10,349 nt of DNA from NCBI GenBank assembly GCA_041666985.1, contig JBAYFV010000112.1, positions 1 through 10,349 of the forward strand, read 5' to 3'. The notes below the pieces were generated by a model. That model made no database searches. It had not been told where the DNA came from and saw only the letters and a list, made by a program, of their open reading frames with translations. This document shows, piece by piece, positions 1 through 7,097 of the stretch. Both the position numbers and the translations under genes were made by a program. This DNA is from GWF2-50-93 sp041666985 (GTDB lineage: Bacteria > Verrucomicrobiota > Lentisphaeria > Victivallales > GWF2-50-93). Numbering within the stretch: position 1 is the stretch's first letter; every line of letters starts with the position of its first letter.

Positions 1-9
1 AAATTACCT

Positions 10-121
10 TGAGCCGATTCAAAACTAACGGAGGGCGGACTTTCCAGTCCGCCATTTGAGTTAGATTTCCGCGGGTAAGAAAACCCGCGCTCCTTTAAAT
101 TTGAGTTTTGAAACCGGCTCA
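10..121. repeat. Composite palindromic repeat element with inverted ends
   Basis: Two hairpins lie in tandem. The first is GGCGGACT (34-41), loop TTCC, AGTCCGCC (46-53), a perfect 8-bp stem with an outer CTAAC/GTTAG pairing around it. The second is CGCGGGT (70-76), a 6-nt loop and ACCCGCG (83-89). Both sit inside imperfect terminal inverted repeats: 10-26 starts TGAGCCG and ends TTCAAAACT, and the reverse complement of 104-121 reads the same apart from one indel and one mismatch. It has no coding capacity. The layout resembles small non-autonomous or REP-like intergenic elements. The core of the first hairpin recurs at 3737-3764, so it is dispersed at least twice here. Transposition is inferred only. 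Confidence 0.7.
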
Positions 122-379
122 CTGAATTGAAATTGATTGCCGGCAAGTGAAAACATGAATGGAATAGAAATGGGGCATTCCTGTCACCCATTAAGGTCTA
201 TCACACTCTTGCCGGGGATGTTTGAAGAATTAAGACACAGGCAAGATGCCTATGCTACATTGTTAAGGAATCCCCAACGGACACACCCGCGCAATTGACT
301 TTATAATCCTGTCCATAATTTTAAACTTTTCCGAAATAGTTTGATGACCTGTTTCAATTGATGCTGAATTCAAAAAAAA
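121..379. other. Non-coding stretch between repeat element and tRNA
   Basis: No open frame with recognisable protein features was found. Apart from the small hairpin at 236-254, the only visible structures are a 10-bp perfect palindrome TTGCCGGCAA (137-146) and an A8 run (372-379). Read on the minus strand, that run is a T8 tract directly after the tRNA CCA end. It may help end tRNA transcription, although no separate stem precedes it. Confidence 0.5.
236..254. repeat. Short intergenic hairpin
   Basis: CACAGGC (236-242), loop AAGAT, GCCTATG (248-254) forms a 7-bp stem with one C/A mismatch. No T-tract follows on either strand, so it is not an intrinsic terminator. It has the look of dispersed intergenic palindromes of the CAGGC-loop-GCCTG type, but no second copy was found in this window. 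Confidence 0.4.
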
Positions 380-456
380 TGGCGTTTCGGGCAGGACTTG
401 AACCTGCGACCCACGGATTAGAAATCCGTTGCTCTATCCAGCTGAGCTACCGAAAC
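380..456 (-). tRNA. tRNA-Arg (anticodon TCT)
   Basis: The reverse complement folds as a full cloverleaf. The acceptor is GTTTCGG paired with CCGAAAC. The D-arm begins GCTC. The anticodon stem ACGGA/TCCGT encloses the 7-nt loop TTTCTAA with anticodon TCT. The T-arm is GCAGG-TTCAAGT-CCTGC. The discriminator base is G and CCA is encoded in the DNA (380-382). The anticodon TCT reads AGA, and AGG by wobble; AGG and AGA are common arginine codons in the neighbouring genes. A T8 run follows the CCA on the minus strand. The gene stands alone and diverges from lpxL. No duplicated 3' fragment marking an integration site was noticed. Confidence 0.97.
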
Positions 457-561
457 GCTTTGAAAGGGCATAAACTACAGGACATGGACACGAAAGTAAA
501 GTAAAATTATGGGCGATTTTTAAGGAAGTTCATAGGTATATATGCATAAAGAGGCTAAGTT

Positions 562-573
562 ATGCACTTATGA
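562..573 (+). promoter_or_regulatory. Possible 3-codon leader ORF overlapping lpxL start
   Basis: ATG CAC TTA TGA (Met-His-Leu-stop) begins 7 nt after a GAGG element (551-554). Its TGA (571-573) overlaps the lpxL ATG (570-572) as ATGA. The GAGG is well spaced for this mini-ORF and poorly spaced (15 nt) for lpxL itself. The arrangement could feed ribosomes into lpxL by termination-reinitiation. It could equally be chance in a weak initiation region. Confidence 0.25.
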
Positions 574-1490
574 GAAGCAAAAAAAGCATATTCCTGATAA
601 ATTTCGAGTATTTCTTCTTTCGCCTGGCAATGAACATTGTTAAAATACTGCCTTTGTGGCTCTGTTTTAAGATTGCGGAGCTGGGAGGACGCCTATTTTT
701 CATTTTCGACATAAGGCACAGGAACAGGACAATACAGCATCTGCTTCATGCGGGGGTTGTGAAAACCGAAGCCGAGGCCGTCGAACTCACCCGCAGGAAT
801 TTCATTCATTTTGCAAAAGTGGGGCTTGAGATCTTCAAGTGCCGCCAACTCATGCTAAGAAAGAACATTGCAAACATATTGACAATCAGCGGGTCTGAAC
901 AGTCAAAGAGGCTTTTCTTCTCAACGACCGGAAAATCCGAGCAGTCCATAGTCATCTGCGCCCATTTCGGGAACTGGGAGGCGGCAGGACAGGGCATCAC
1001 AATCAGTTCGGGCATTCCGCTTCTCAGCGTGATGAGGCCTTTTGACAACCCGAAAATAGGTGCCTATATAAACAGCCGCCGCGAAGGGCACACTCATGAG
1101 GTTGTTGCGAAAAAAGGCGCTATAAGACCGCTTCTCGTGGCACTTAAAAAAGGCTACTCCATTGCCATAATGGCAGACCAGAACGCCGGTGAAACAGAGG
1201 GAGTCGTTGTTGATTTCTTCGGGCATCCGGCCAGCACACACTCGTCCCCAGCCCTTTTGCATCTCAAAACCGGAGTCCCGATACTGGTGTTAATGCCAAG
1301 AAGGGTCAGCGATGACTTTAATTTCGAATTCATCCTTTCAGATCCGATAATCCACAAGCCGACCGGAGACAAGGAAAAAGACATCAGGGAGATAACACAG
1401 AAATTCACCCATGAAATAGAAAAGACCGTCAGACTGTACCCTGAACAATGGCTCTGGGCGCACCGCCGCTGGCTCGACATAAACAGGTAA
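570..1490 (+). CDS. lpxL: Lipid A biosynthesis acyltransferase (LpxL/HtrB family)
   Basis: Late acyltransferase of lipid A synthesis. Enzymes of this family move a fatty acyl chain, usually from acyl-ACP, onto the lipid A precursor at the inner face of the cytoplasmic membrane. The 306-residue length is normal for the family. The catalytic HxxxxE motif is at 132-137 (HFGNWE, with H132 and E137). Further family blocks are VMRPFDNP (154-161), MADQNAG followed by VVDFFGHPAST (201-223), TGVPILVLMPRR (234-245) and the C-terminal PEQWLWAHRRW (291-301). The N-terminal segment around residues 11-31 is hydrophobic and probably anchors the protein. No other in-frame start lies just upstream, so 570 is the best start even though its Shine-Dalgarno is poor. 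Which acyl chain and which position it uses (LpxL, LpxM or LpxP type) cannot be told from sequence. The presence of the gene implies an LPS-bearing outer membrane. Confidence 0.9.
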   Translation: MRSKKSIFLINFEYFFFRLAMNIVKILPLWLCFKIAELGGRLFFIFDIRHRNRTIQHLLHAGVVKTEAEAVELTRRNFIHFAKVGLEIFKCRQLMLRKNIANILTISGSEQSKRLFFSTTGKSEQSIVICAHFGNWEAAGQGITISSGIPLLSVMRPFDNPKIGAYINSRREGHTHEVVAKKGAIRPLLVALKKGYSIAIMADQNAGETEGVVVDFFGHPASTHSSPALLHLKTGVPILVLMPRRVSDDFNFEFILSDPIIHKPTGDKEKDIREITQKFTHEIEKTVRLYPEQWLWAHRRWLDINR

Positions 1491-1497
1491 GGCAATA

Positions 1498-1534
1498 TTT
1501 TTCAGGAAAGCGATTTCACTGCCTTCCTGAAAAA
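1498..1534. other. Stem-loop after lpxL with T-first, A-last arms
   Basis: TTTTTCAGGAA (1498-1508) and TTCCTGAAAAA (1524-1534) are exact complements around a 15-nt loop, starting 7 nt after the lpxL stop. The T-run is on the 5' arm and the A-run on the 3' arm, so neither strand has a U-tract after the stem. It is therefore not a standard intrinsic terminator. It could protect a transcript 3' end or be a dispersed palindrome. Confidence 0.5.
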
Positions 1535-1580
1535 ATATATAAACATAATAATTATCAGAAATAAAGATTTTTACTGCTTC

Positions 1581-3584
1581 ATGCCTTTTACAAAAAAACA
1601 TAAATTCATTCCGGAAATGTGCCTTGTTGCGCTTCTTCTGTTCATGCATTTCTTCTTTGCATTCACCAGCCTGGTCCAGGAATCGGCGACTTTCGACGAG
1701 ACAGTCCATATCACCGGGGGATTATGTTACTGGAAGTTTGACGACTACAGAATCAACCCGGAAAACGGCAATTTTCCACAACGGCTTGCGGCAATCCCCC
1801 TTCTGTTTGAAAATAAACTGAATGTTCCAGTTTATACGGAAAACCCGTCAATCGAGGCAAATGAATGGCTCACCGCCTATGACTTTCTTTATAAAAAAGG
1901 GAATAATCCGGACAGGATATTCATGCTCGGCAAGACAATGACTGTCCTTCTGAGCCTGGGTCTCGGCCTGATTGTATATTTCTGGTCAAGAAAGTTATTC
2001 GGCCCCGGCTCTGCGGCCTTTTCATTGATTCTTTATGCATTCTGTCCGACAGTTCTTGCCCATGCCCGCCTTGTCACTTCCGACCTCGCCGCCGCCATGG
2101 GATTCATCGCGTCATCCTGGGCGATATGGCACTTGCTTAAGAAAATAACAGTCGCGAGGCTGCTGCTTTCATCTCTCTGCCTTTCAGCTCTTTTTCTTTC
2201 CAAAATGTCGGCTCCCATGATAATCCCCATGTATCTGATCATGATTGCGGTGCGCCTTAAAGACTGTACCGAACTTGAATTTGTCCTTCCGGGCAGGACT
2301 TTCAAACTTAAAACGCAGGCTTCGCAGCTTTTCGCGTTTCTTCTTGCAGGAATGACAAATGCGATCGTGATAGTCTTCCTTGTCTGGATGTCTTTCGGCT
2401 TCAGGTATTCCATGATTAACGATGACAAAGGCGGAAACGAAATCATGGGGCGGAACTGGCAGGGAATCACGAGGGACACGGGGCTGGTCGGAAAAGTCAC
2501 TGATTTCTCGAGACAGCACAGGCTTCTGCCGGAAGCCTATCTCTTCGGCTTCCAGTTCGTGATTAAGAATTCGGCGTACCGCTACAATTATCTCAACGGT
2601 GAGTACAGGCTCACCGGCTGGTGGTATTTCTTCCCGTATGCGTGCCTGGTGAAGACACCATTGCCGGTCATCGGGATTTTCATTTTGCTCGCCTGTCTGG
2701 CAATCAGGAAAATCAGGATGCTTCCATCTGCGGAGGCGCTTGCGAAACTGAAGCCTTTCACTCCGCTTGTTGTGCTGATCTCCGTTTATGGGATATTCGC
2801 GGTCGTGAGCAGGATGAACATCGGACAGCGCCACGTGCTTGTGCTTTATCCGGCGGCGTTCATACTTGCCGGTGCCGCGATTCCGCTCCTGAAAAAATCC
2901 CCGTCATATCTCAGAATGTCTGCGTGTTTCCTGCTACTGTGGTTCTTAGCCGAGTCGCTCGCGATATGGCCTCATTATCTGGCTTACTTCAACCAGCTCG
3001 CCGGAGGGCCGAAAAACGGTTATAGGCATTTGGTTGACAGTTCGCTCGACTGGGGACAGGATCTCAAGAGCCTTGGGAGATGGCTGAAGGCCAAGGGGCT
3101 TCTGAACCAGAAGAAGACCGACGTCTATGTCTCGTATTTCGGTATCGCTGACATCTCCCATTATGCGCCGGGTGTCAAGAAGCTCCCGAGCTATCACGGA
3201 CAGGAAGGAGACATCCCGTTCGACCTCGGGGGCGGAGTCTACTGCATCAGCGCAACGATGCTCCATCTTGTGTATTTGCCCGAGCTCCTCAATATGGACG
3301 ACCCCGAAACACGGGTTATTGACGAGAATCTATATGGTGAAGTGAGTTCAAAAATGCCGGAGTTCTTTAAATCCATGGAGAATCCGCAGAGGTTCAGGGA
3401 ATTCATTTCAGCAAAAGGGGATGAATATTGGAACGACTGCTACCGTCTTTACCAGCTCCTTCGGTTTGCGAAACTCGCAAAATATCTCGAAACGCGCAAA
3501 CCTGACGACAACATAGGCTACTCGATTCTGATTTTCAAACTCACCGATGCGGAAGTCGCAACCGCCCTGAAGGCGAAACTGTAA
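1581..3584 (+). CDS. GT-C fold membrane glycosyltransferase (PMT/GT39-like)
   Basis: A 667-residue polytopic membrane protein, probably a glycosyltransferase that uses a polyprenyl-phosphate-linked sugar and acts outside the cytoplasmic membrane. A first hydrophobic helix (about 13-31) leads into an acidic loop with TFDE (37-40, D39 and E40). That is the place where GT-C enzymes carry catalytic or metal-binding acids. NPENGNFPQRLAAIPLL (59-75) follows. Hydrophobic segments are seen near 117-134, 144-160, 165-186, 192-225, 250-272, 347-375, 393-410, 419-436 and 445-463. LTGWWYFFPYACLVKTPLP (344-362), NIGQRH (413-418) and AYFNQLAGGPKNGYR...DSSLDWGQDL (468-495) are blocks typical of glycosyltransferase family 39 proteins in environmental bacteria. 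The last 175 or so residues are soluble. The acceptor is unknown: lipid A, a cell-surface glycan or protein are all possible. The lpxL gene just upstream on the same strand fits an envelope role. The Shine-Dalgarno is weak; Met13 (1617) is an alternative start. Confidence 0.75.
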   Translation: MPFTKKHKFIPEMCLVALLLFMHFFFAFTSLVQESATFDETVHITGGLCYWKFDDYRINPENGNFPQRLAAIPLLFENKLNVPVYTENPSIEANEWLTAYDFLYKKGNNPDRIFMLGKTMTVLLSLGLGLIVYFWSRKLFGPGSAAFSLILYAFCPTVLAHARLVTSDLAAAMGFIASSWAIWHLLKKITVARLLLSSLCLSALFLSKMSAPMIIPMYLIMIAVRLKDCTELEFVLPGRTFKLKTQASQLFAFLLAGMTNAIVIVFLVWMSFGFRYSMINDDKGGNEIMGRNWQGITRDTGLVGKVTDFSRQHRLLPEAYLFGFQFVIKNSAYRYNYLNGEYRLTGWWYFFPYACLVKTPLPVIGIFILLACLAIRKIRMLPSAEALAKLKPFTPLVVLISVYGIFAVVSRMNIGQRHVLVLYPAAFILAGAAIPLLKKSPSYLRMSACFLLLWFLAESLAIWPHYLAYFNQLAGGPKNGYRHLVDSSLDWGQDLKSLGRWLKAKGLLNQKKTDVYVSYFGIADISHYAPGVKKLPSYHGQEGDIPFDLGGGVYCISATMLHLVYLPELLNMDDPETRVIDENLYGEVSSKMPEFFKSMENPQRFREFISAKGDEYWNDCYRLYQLLRFAKLAKYLETRKPDDNIGYSILIFKLTDAEVATALKAKL

Positions 3585-3670
3585 GTTCACCCGATGCCTA
3601 ATTGAACCCGATTCATCTGAAGAGCCATTCCCCTACTTGCATGAAAATATCGAAATAATCATTTCACCTG

Positions 3671-3700
3671 TTGATTTACCGGGGAAAGATATAATAATAG
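3671..3700 (+). promoter_or_regulatory. Putative sigma-70-type promoter for nagA unit
   Basis: TTGATT (3671-3676) is followed after 18 nt by TAATAG (3695-3700). A perfect TATAAT overlaps at 3690-3695 but would leave only a 13-nt spacer. A start near 3707 would give nagA a leader of about 100 nt that contains the palindromic repeat. The call rests on consensus matching alone in an A/T-rich stretch. Confidence 0.35.
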
Positions 3701-3736
3701 AATATATCCATTATGGATGGAATGTTGATTAAAAAT

Positions 3737-3764
3737 AACGGAGGGAGGGCTTTCCAGTCCGCCA
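3737..3764. repeat. Second copy of palindromic repeat core, in the nagA leader
   Basis: These 28 bases match 27-54 at 26 positions (differences at 3746 and 3749). The hairpin GGAGGGCT (3744-3751), loop TTCC, AGTCCGCC (3756-3763) keeps its stem with one mismatch and one G-U pair. The second hairpin and the terminal inverted repeats of the first copy are absent, so this is a partial or decayed copy. It lies within the open frame upstream of the true nagA start. Confidence 0.65.
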
Positions 3765-3795
3765 ACTCGCAGGCCGAAAGCCCCCTTTGCTCAAC

Positions 3796-3800
3796 AAGGA
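3796..3800 (+). promoter_or_regulatory. Ribosome binding site deciding the nagA start
   Basis: AAGGA lies 8 nt before the ATG at 3809. No comparable site precedes the in-frame ATG at 3713, so this site supports the shorter protein. Confidence 0.7.
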
Positions 3801-3808
3801 TTTCAAAC

Positions 3809-4969
3809 ATGAAATGCATAAAAGGCAGAATTGTCACGCCTGACGGCATGGTATGCGGTGCCGTGTCGGTAGATCACGGACGAATTGCGCGGGTGGAAAC
3901 TGCATCCTGTGCATCAGGAGAAGTTTTTGATTACGGCTCAAATCTGGTTGTACCGGGATTCATAGATGTCCATCTTCACGGCATCGGCCCCTACACCATG
4001 TTTGGCGAAGACGACATGGCCGGTGCGGCAGAACTGCAGTTGAAATATGGAACGACCGCGTTTCTGCCCACCGCCGCAAGCATGACCGATGCCGCCTTCA
4101 TTGAGTTTGCGCAAAACACTGTGAGAGCCCAAAAACGCACCAGAGGAAGAGGTGCCGTCATCATAGGGGCACACTTCGAGGGGCCGTTTATAAATCCTTT
4201 GAAAAAAGGAGGGATGGATGCAACCTTACTGCAGCCAATGTCCCTGGAAAAATGTTGTCGGTATTTGGAAACCGGCGTTCTGAAATACATGACGCTTTCG
4301 CCAGAATTGCCGGGAAGCGAAGCGGTGATCCGGCTTTTGGTTAAAAACGGCGTAGCCGTATCGCTGGGACACACTAAAGCCACCCGTGAAGAGATGCTTC
4401 TGTCCACCGCCGCCGGCGCCACTTCGGTCTGCCATCTTTTCAACACCTTCGACCGTACCGGCGAACTTGAGCCGGGGGTCTGGAAACCCGGGCTTGTGGA
4501 ATCCATACTCGAGAATAAAAAGCTGTCATGCGAACTGATTTGCGACATGCAGCACGTGTTACCGGAATATGTCCGCCTTGCGGAAGCCTCCCTGCATCCG
4601 CACCGCTTCATCGCCATTACAGATTCCATGACCGGAGCCGGTTTGCCGCCAGCCGATTATCAGCTGGTGGACGGTCGCTGGTACTCCACCAGGAGCGGGG
4701 CGGGTCGTCTGCGGGATGAACCGTTCAAAAACGGATTGGTGGGGAGTGTCATCACCATGGATAAGGCTTTCTCCAACCTGGTCAAAGTCTGCGGGTTCGA
4801 TGCTGTCACCGCCGCCCAATACACCTCCACCAATGCGGCACGCCTGCTTGGACTGGATCAGGAGATGGGTTCGATTGAACCTGGAAGAAAAGCCAATATT
4901 GCGATATTGAACGGGCATTATGAATGTGTGGCAACTTTCATCGAGGGGGAAAAACTTTATGGCGCTTGA
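3809..4969 (+). CDS. nagA: N-acetylglucosamine-6-phosphate deacetylase
   Basis: Removes acetate from N-acetylglucosamine 6-phosphate to give glucosamine 6-phosphate in the cytoplasm, feeding amino-sugar catabolism or cell-wall sugar recycling. It is an amidohydrolase-fold protein of 386 residues. Visible motifs, numbered from the 3809 start: GFIDVHLHG with the HxH pair (H55, H57), HFEGPF with the metal-ligand glutamate E124, SLGH (H188), CHLFN (H209), DMQH (H249) and the catalytic aspartate in ITDSMTGAG (D272). The C-terminal GSIEPGRKANIAIL strand closes the fold. HxH at the first site suggests a two-metal form, unlike E. coli NagA. The frame is open back to an ATG at 3713, but those 32 extra residues encode a palindromic repeat, lack a Shine-Dalgarno, and precede the usual family start (here MKCIKGRIVTPDG). 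The next gene overlaps its end. No nagB is in the window. Confidence 0.93.
   Translation: MKCIKGRIVTPDGMVCGAVSVDHGRIARVETASCASGEVFDYGSNLVVPGFIDVHLHGIGPYTMFGEDDMAGAAELQLKYGTTAFLPTAASMTDAAFIEFAQNTVRAQKRTRGRGAVIIGAHFEGPFINPLKKGGMDATLLQPMSLEKCCRYLETGVLKYMTLSPELPGSEAVIRLLVKNGVAVSLGHTKATREEMLLSTAAGATSVCHLFNTFDRTGELEPGVWKPGLVESILENKKLSCELICDMQHVLPEYVRLAEASLHPHRFIAITDSMTGAGLPPADYQLVDGRWYSTRSGAGRLRDEPFKNGLVGSVITMDKAFSNLVKVCGFDAVTAAQYTSTNAARLLGLDQEMGSIEPGRKANIAILNGHYECVATFIEGEKLYGA
4944..4950 (+). promoter_or_regulatory. Ribosome binding site for the GNAT gene, inside nagA
   Basis: AGGGGGA lies 8 nt before the ATG at 4959, within the last codons of nagA. It favours 4959 over the longer in-frame start at 4920. 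Confidence 0.65.
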
Positions 4970-5909
4970 TTTATCAAATTGCGGAATTCGCACTCCCAGG
5001 GAGCCACTGGAACTCAGACGTCTCCATGAAATGCTGGCGGAGGTTTTCCCGGTCGAAAAGAAACTGTTCGAAGACATCATCCGCGGAGAGCATACCCTCT
5101 ACAACTGGGAGCCGCACACTCTGTATCAGGGCGATGAACCTCTGGGCAATGTCTCAACAGTGATGTTCCAGCTCCAAAGCGGAGATCGCCTGCAGAAGAC
5201 TGCGGGAATCGCATCGGTGGCAACCCCGGAACAATATCGCGGAATGGGTGTTGCCAAGCATCTCATGAACCACGTCTTAAAAGTAATTGATGAACAAAAC
5301 CTGCCAAGCATTCTCTTTACTTCACTGCCACGCGTCTATACCGGCCTGGGCTATCAACCTGTCGATCAGGGGGTGAAGCAGACCGCCGTAAAAACCCTGG
5401 ATCGGACAGACGGGCTGACCATTCGCCGTCTCACCCGCATAGGCGGGGAGGATTTGGAGGCGGCTGAAAAACTCTACGCCGTTTTGCCCTATAATGGCAA
5501 ATTGTTTCGCGATCAGGAATACTGGCGCCGATACGGCACTGCTGTGAACAACGGAGATAAGACGGAATTCGCATTCTGCCGTCGCGGAGACAAAACACTG
5601 GGTTATGCACGCCTGGAATATGAAGCCGACCGGGTGCTGCTCGACGAATTTTGCGCTCCCGCCGAATCCCGTGAAGTTAACACCGCATTATGGAACTGGG
5701 TGTGCGATGCGGCGGAAGAAAAAAACAGGAATCTGATCTCACTCGCTCTGTCTTCAGCACACGGTCTATGGAATTTCATGCAGCAAAATTGTCTGACAGT
5801 GAAACCGGAGACCGGCATCGAACGAGAGGTGTTCATGGTGCGGATGCCAAAACGCGAACCGATTAAATGGCTGACAGAATTGCGATGGTCGCTATCTGAC
5901 AAGTTTTAA
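4959..5909 (+). CDS. GNAT family N-acetyltransferase (Eis-like)
   Basis: Predicted acetyl-CoA-dependent N-acyltransferase of 316 residues. The N-terminal GNAT domain shows the acetyl-CoA-binding motif A at about residues 84-107: IASVATPEQYRGMGVA, carrying the Q-x-x-G-x-G signature (Q92, G95, G97), then a helix. The following LPSILFTSLPRVYTGLGYQPV is the usual late GNAT strand region ending in a Y-x-x-x-GY-type motif. A second region from about residue 150 (TIRRLTRIGGEDLEAAEKLY) looks like a second GNAT-like half, as in Eis proteins. The protein is shorter than mycobacterial Eis (about 400 residues), so the C-terminal sterol-carrier-like domain may be missing. Its start overlaps nagA by 11 bp, which implies co-translation. 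The substrate is unknown; an amino sugar or other amine is a guess from context. Confidence 0.75.
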   Translation: MALDLSNCGIRTPREPLELRRLHEMLAEVFPVEKKLFEDIIRGEHTLYNWEPHTLYQGDEPLGNVSTVMFQLQSGDRLQKTAGIASVATPEQYRGMGVAKHLMNHVLKVIDEQNLPSILFTSLPRVYTGLGYQPVDQGVKQTAVKTLDRTDGLTIRRLTRIGGEDLEAAEKLYAVLPYNGKLFRDQEYWRRYGTAVNNGDKTEFAFCRRGDKTLGYARLEYEADRVLLDEFCAPAESREVNTALWNWVCDAAEEKNRNLISLALSSAHGLWNFMQQNCLTVKPETGIEREVFMVRMPKREPIKWLTELRWSLSDKF

Positions 5910-5975
5910 GTGGAACCCTGACGATTTATTCTTGAAACAACGGTTCCCGTATTTTCTCAATCGCGGAATGTCTTC

Positions 5976-7097
5976 CTACTCGAAAGACACAAAACGGCTG
6001 GATTTGGCAAGAGTCTTGCCTCTGATTTTCAGTGTCGCCAAATCTCTTATCTTTGAATCTCTCCTGATTTTCAGCAGATTTGAAACTCTTCCCGGCCCCA
6101 GACCGGGCACACGGAGAAGCGATTCGCGGTCGGCGCTGTTTATTCTCACCGGGAAATATTCGGGATGCCGTTCCGCCCAGAGTTCCTTCGGATCCTTCTC
6201 CAGACTCAGATTACCGGAACTGTCGAAAACTATGTCCGATTTCCGGAACCCGTATTTCCGCAGGAGGAAATCAACCTGGTAAAGACGGTGTTCACGCACA
6301 AACACTTCATCGCTGCGGAAAAGTTCTTTCTTCTCCCCCGGAATATCAGGATGACCAAGCCCCTGCTGATAAGCCGAGAAATAAACCCTGTCGAAATTGA
6401 GCCTGTCGTAAAGCCCTTTCATGTAATCGACAATCTCGCTGTCTTTTTCATCGGAGGCGCCGACAATAAACTGCGTCGTGCATTTCACGCGGGAGAACCT
6501 CTGTCCCTTATCAGTCAACTTGCTCATGAGTTTTATGGGGCGGATTATGTCGTCCAGATAATTCTTTTTTTCAGAAAGAAGCTTGAAGTGCTTTTCCCCC
6601 GGTGTTTCAATGTTGAGGGATACGGCGCTGGCAAGGGCGACAGCCTCCTCAACTGCGGCATCCGAGGCGCCGGGTATGATTTTAAGGTGGATGTATCCCC
6701 TGAATCCGTATTTTCTGCGGATGAGTCTTGCCGTGTCATTCAACCTCTGCATGGTGAAATCAGGATTGTCAATCACTCCGGAACTGAGAAAGAGACCGAA
6801 AACTCTCCCCCTCTCAAGATATCCCATGAAGACTTTTGCGATCTCGTCCGGCTGAAGGGAGCATCGGCGGATATTCGTATCATGCCTGAGCGGACAGTAC
6901 CTGCAGTCGTTGGAACAGGCATTGGAAAGAAGTGTCTTGAGCATGACGGAATAACCGCCCTGAGGCAATGCCACAGGATAAAGCCACTTCCCGTCCTCGC
7001 CGCGGTGACGCCTGTCGTCATTGCGGGTTCCGCAGGCGCAGGCGAGATCGTACTGAGAATCTTCCGACAATATCTTTAATTTTTCAATTGGTCCCAT
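5976..7097 (-). CDS. Putative DNA modification/repair radical SAM protein
   Basis: A 373-residue radical SAM protein. The iron-sulfur motif CSNDCRYC (C61, C65, C68; CxxxCxxC) binds a 4Fe-4S cluster that cleaves S-adenosylmethionine. Family-like blocks include LFLSSGVIDNPDFTMQRL (102-119), GYIHLKIIPGAS (134-145), LNIETP (161-166), YFSAYQQG (239-246) and a DPKELWA segment (302-308). The C-terminus carries a helix-hairpin-helix, LLRVPGLGPGRVSNLLKIRR (327-346), a fold that usually binds DNA backbone. The combination matches the radical SAM family described as linked to a uracil-DNA-glycosylase-domain protein. The reaction is not known to me. The family partner is not next to it: the gene converges on the GNAT gene 66 bp away and has 469 bp of non-coding DNA upstream. 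No clear Shine-Dalgarno precedes the ATG, and no in-frame alternative start is seen just upstream. Confidence 0.85.
   Translation of the reverse strand: MGPIEKLKILSEDSQYDLACACGTRNDDRRHRGEDGKWLYPVALPQGGYSVMLKTLLSNACSNDCRYCPLRHDTNIRRCSLQPDEIAKVFMGYLERGRVFGLFLSSGVIDNPDFTMQRLNDTARLIRRKYGFRGYIHLKIIPGASDAAVEEAVALASAVSLNIETPGEKHFKLLSEKKNYLDDIIRPIKLMSKLTDKGQRFSRVKCTTQFIVGASDEKDSEIVDYMKGLYDRLNFDRVYFSAYQQGLGHPDIPGEKKELFRSDEVFVREHRLYQVDFLLRKYGFRKSDIVFDSSGNLSLEKDPKELWAERHPEYFPVRINSADRESLLRVPGLGPGRVSNLLKIRRDSKIRDLATLKIRGKTLAKSSRFVSFE

Noticed and set aside
380..456. tRNA-Arg as an integration site for a genomic island
   Set aside because: No integrase and no duplicated tRNA 3' segment were seen in the window.
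1498..1534. Rho-independent terminator after lpxL
   Set aside because: The stem is strong, but neither strand has a T-tract following it, so the terminator call is not supported.
2184..2834. 216-codon minus-strand frame inside the glycosyltransferase gene
   Set aside because: The composition is low-quality (many charged and Pro/His residues, no motif) and it lies wholly within a better-supported gene.
3991..4629. 212-codon minus-strand frame opposite nagA
   Set aside because: It is antisense to nagA, whose metal-binding and catalytic residues are all intact; the frame is a by-product of nagA codon use.
6165..7079. 304-codon plus-strand frame opposite the radical SAM gene
   Set aside because: It is fully antisense to a gene with clear radical SAM and helix-hairpin-helix motifs, and its translation shows no recognisable domain.
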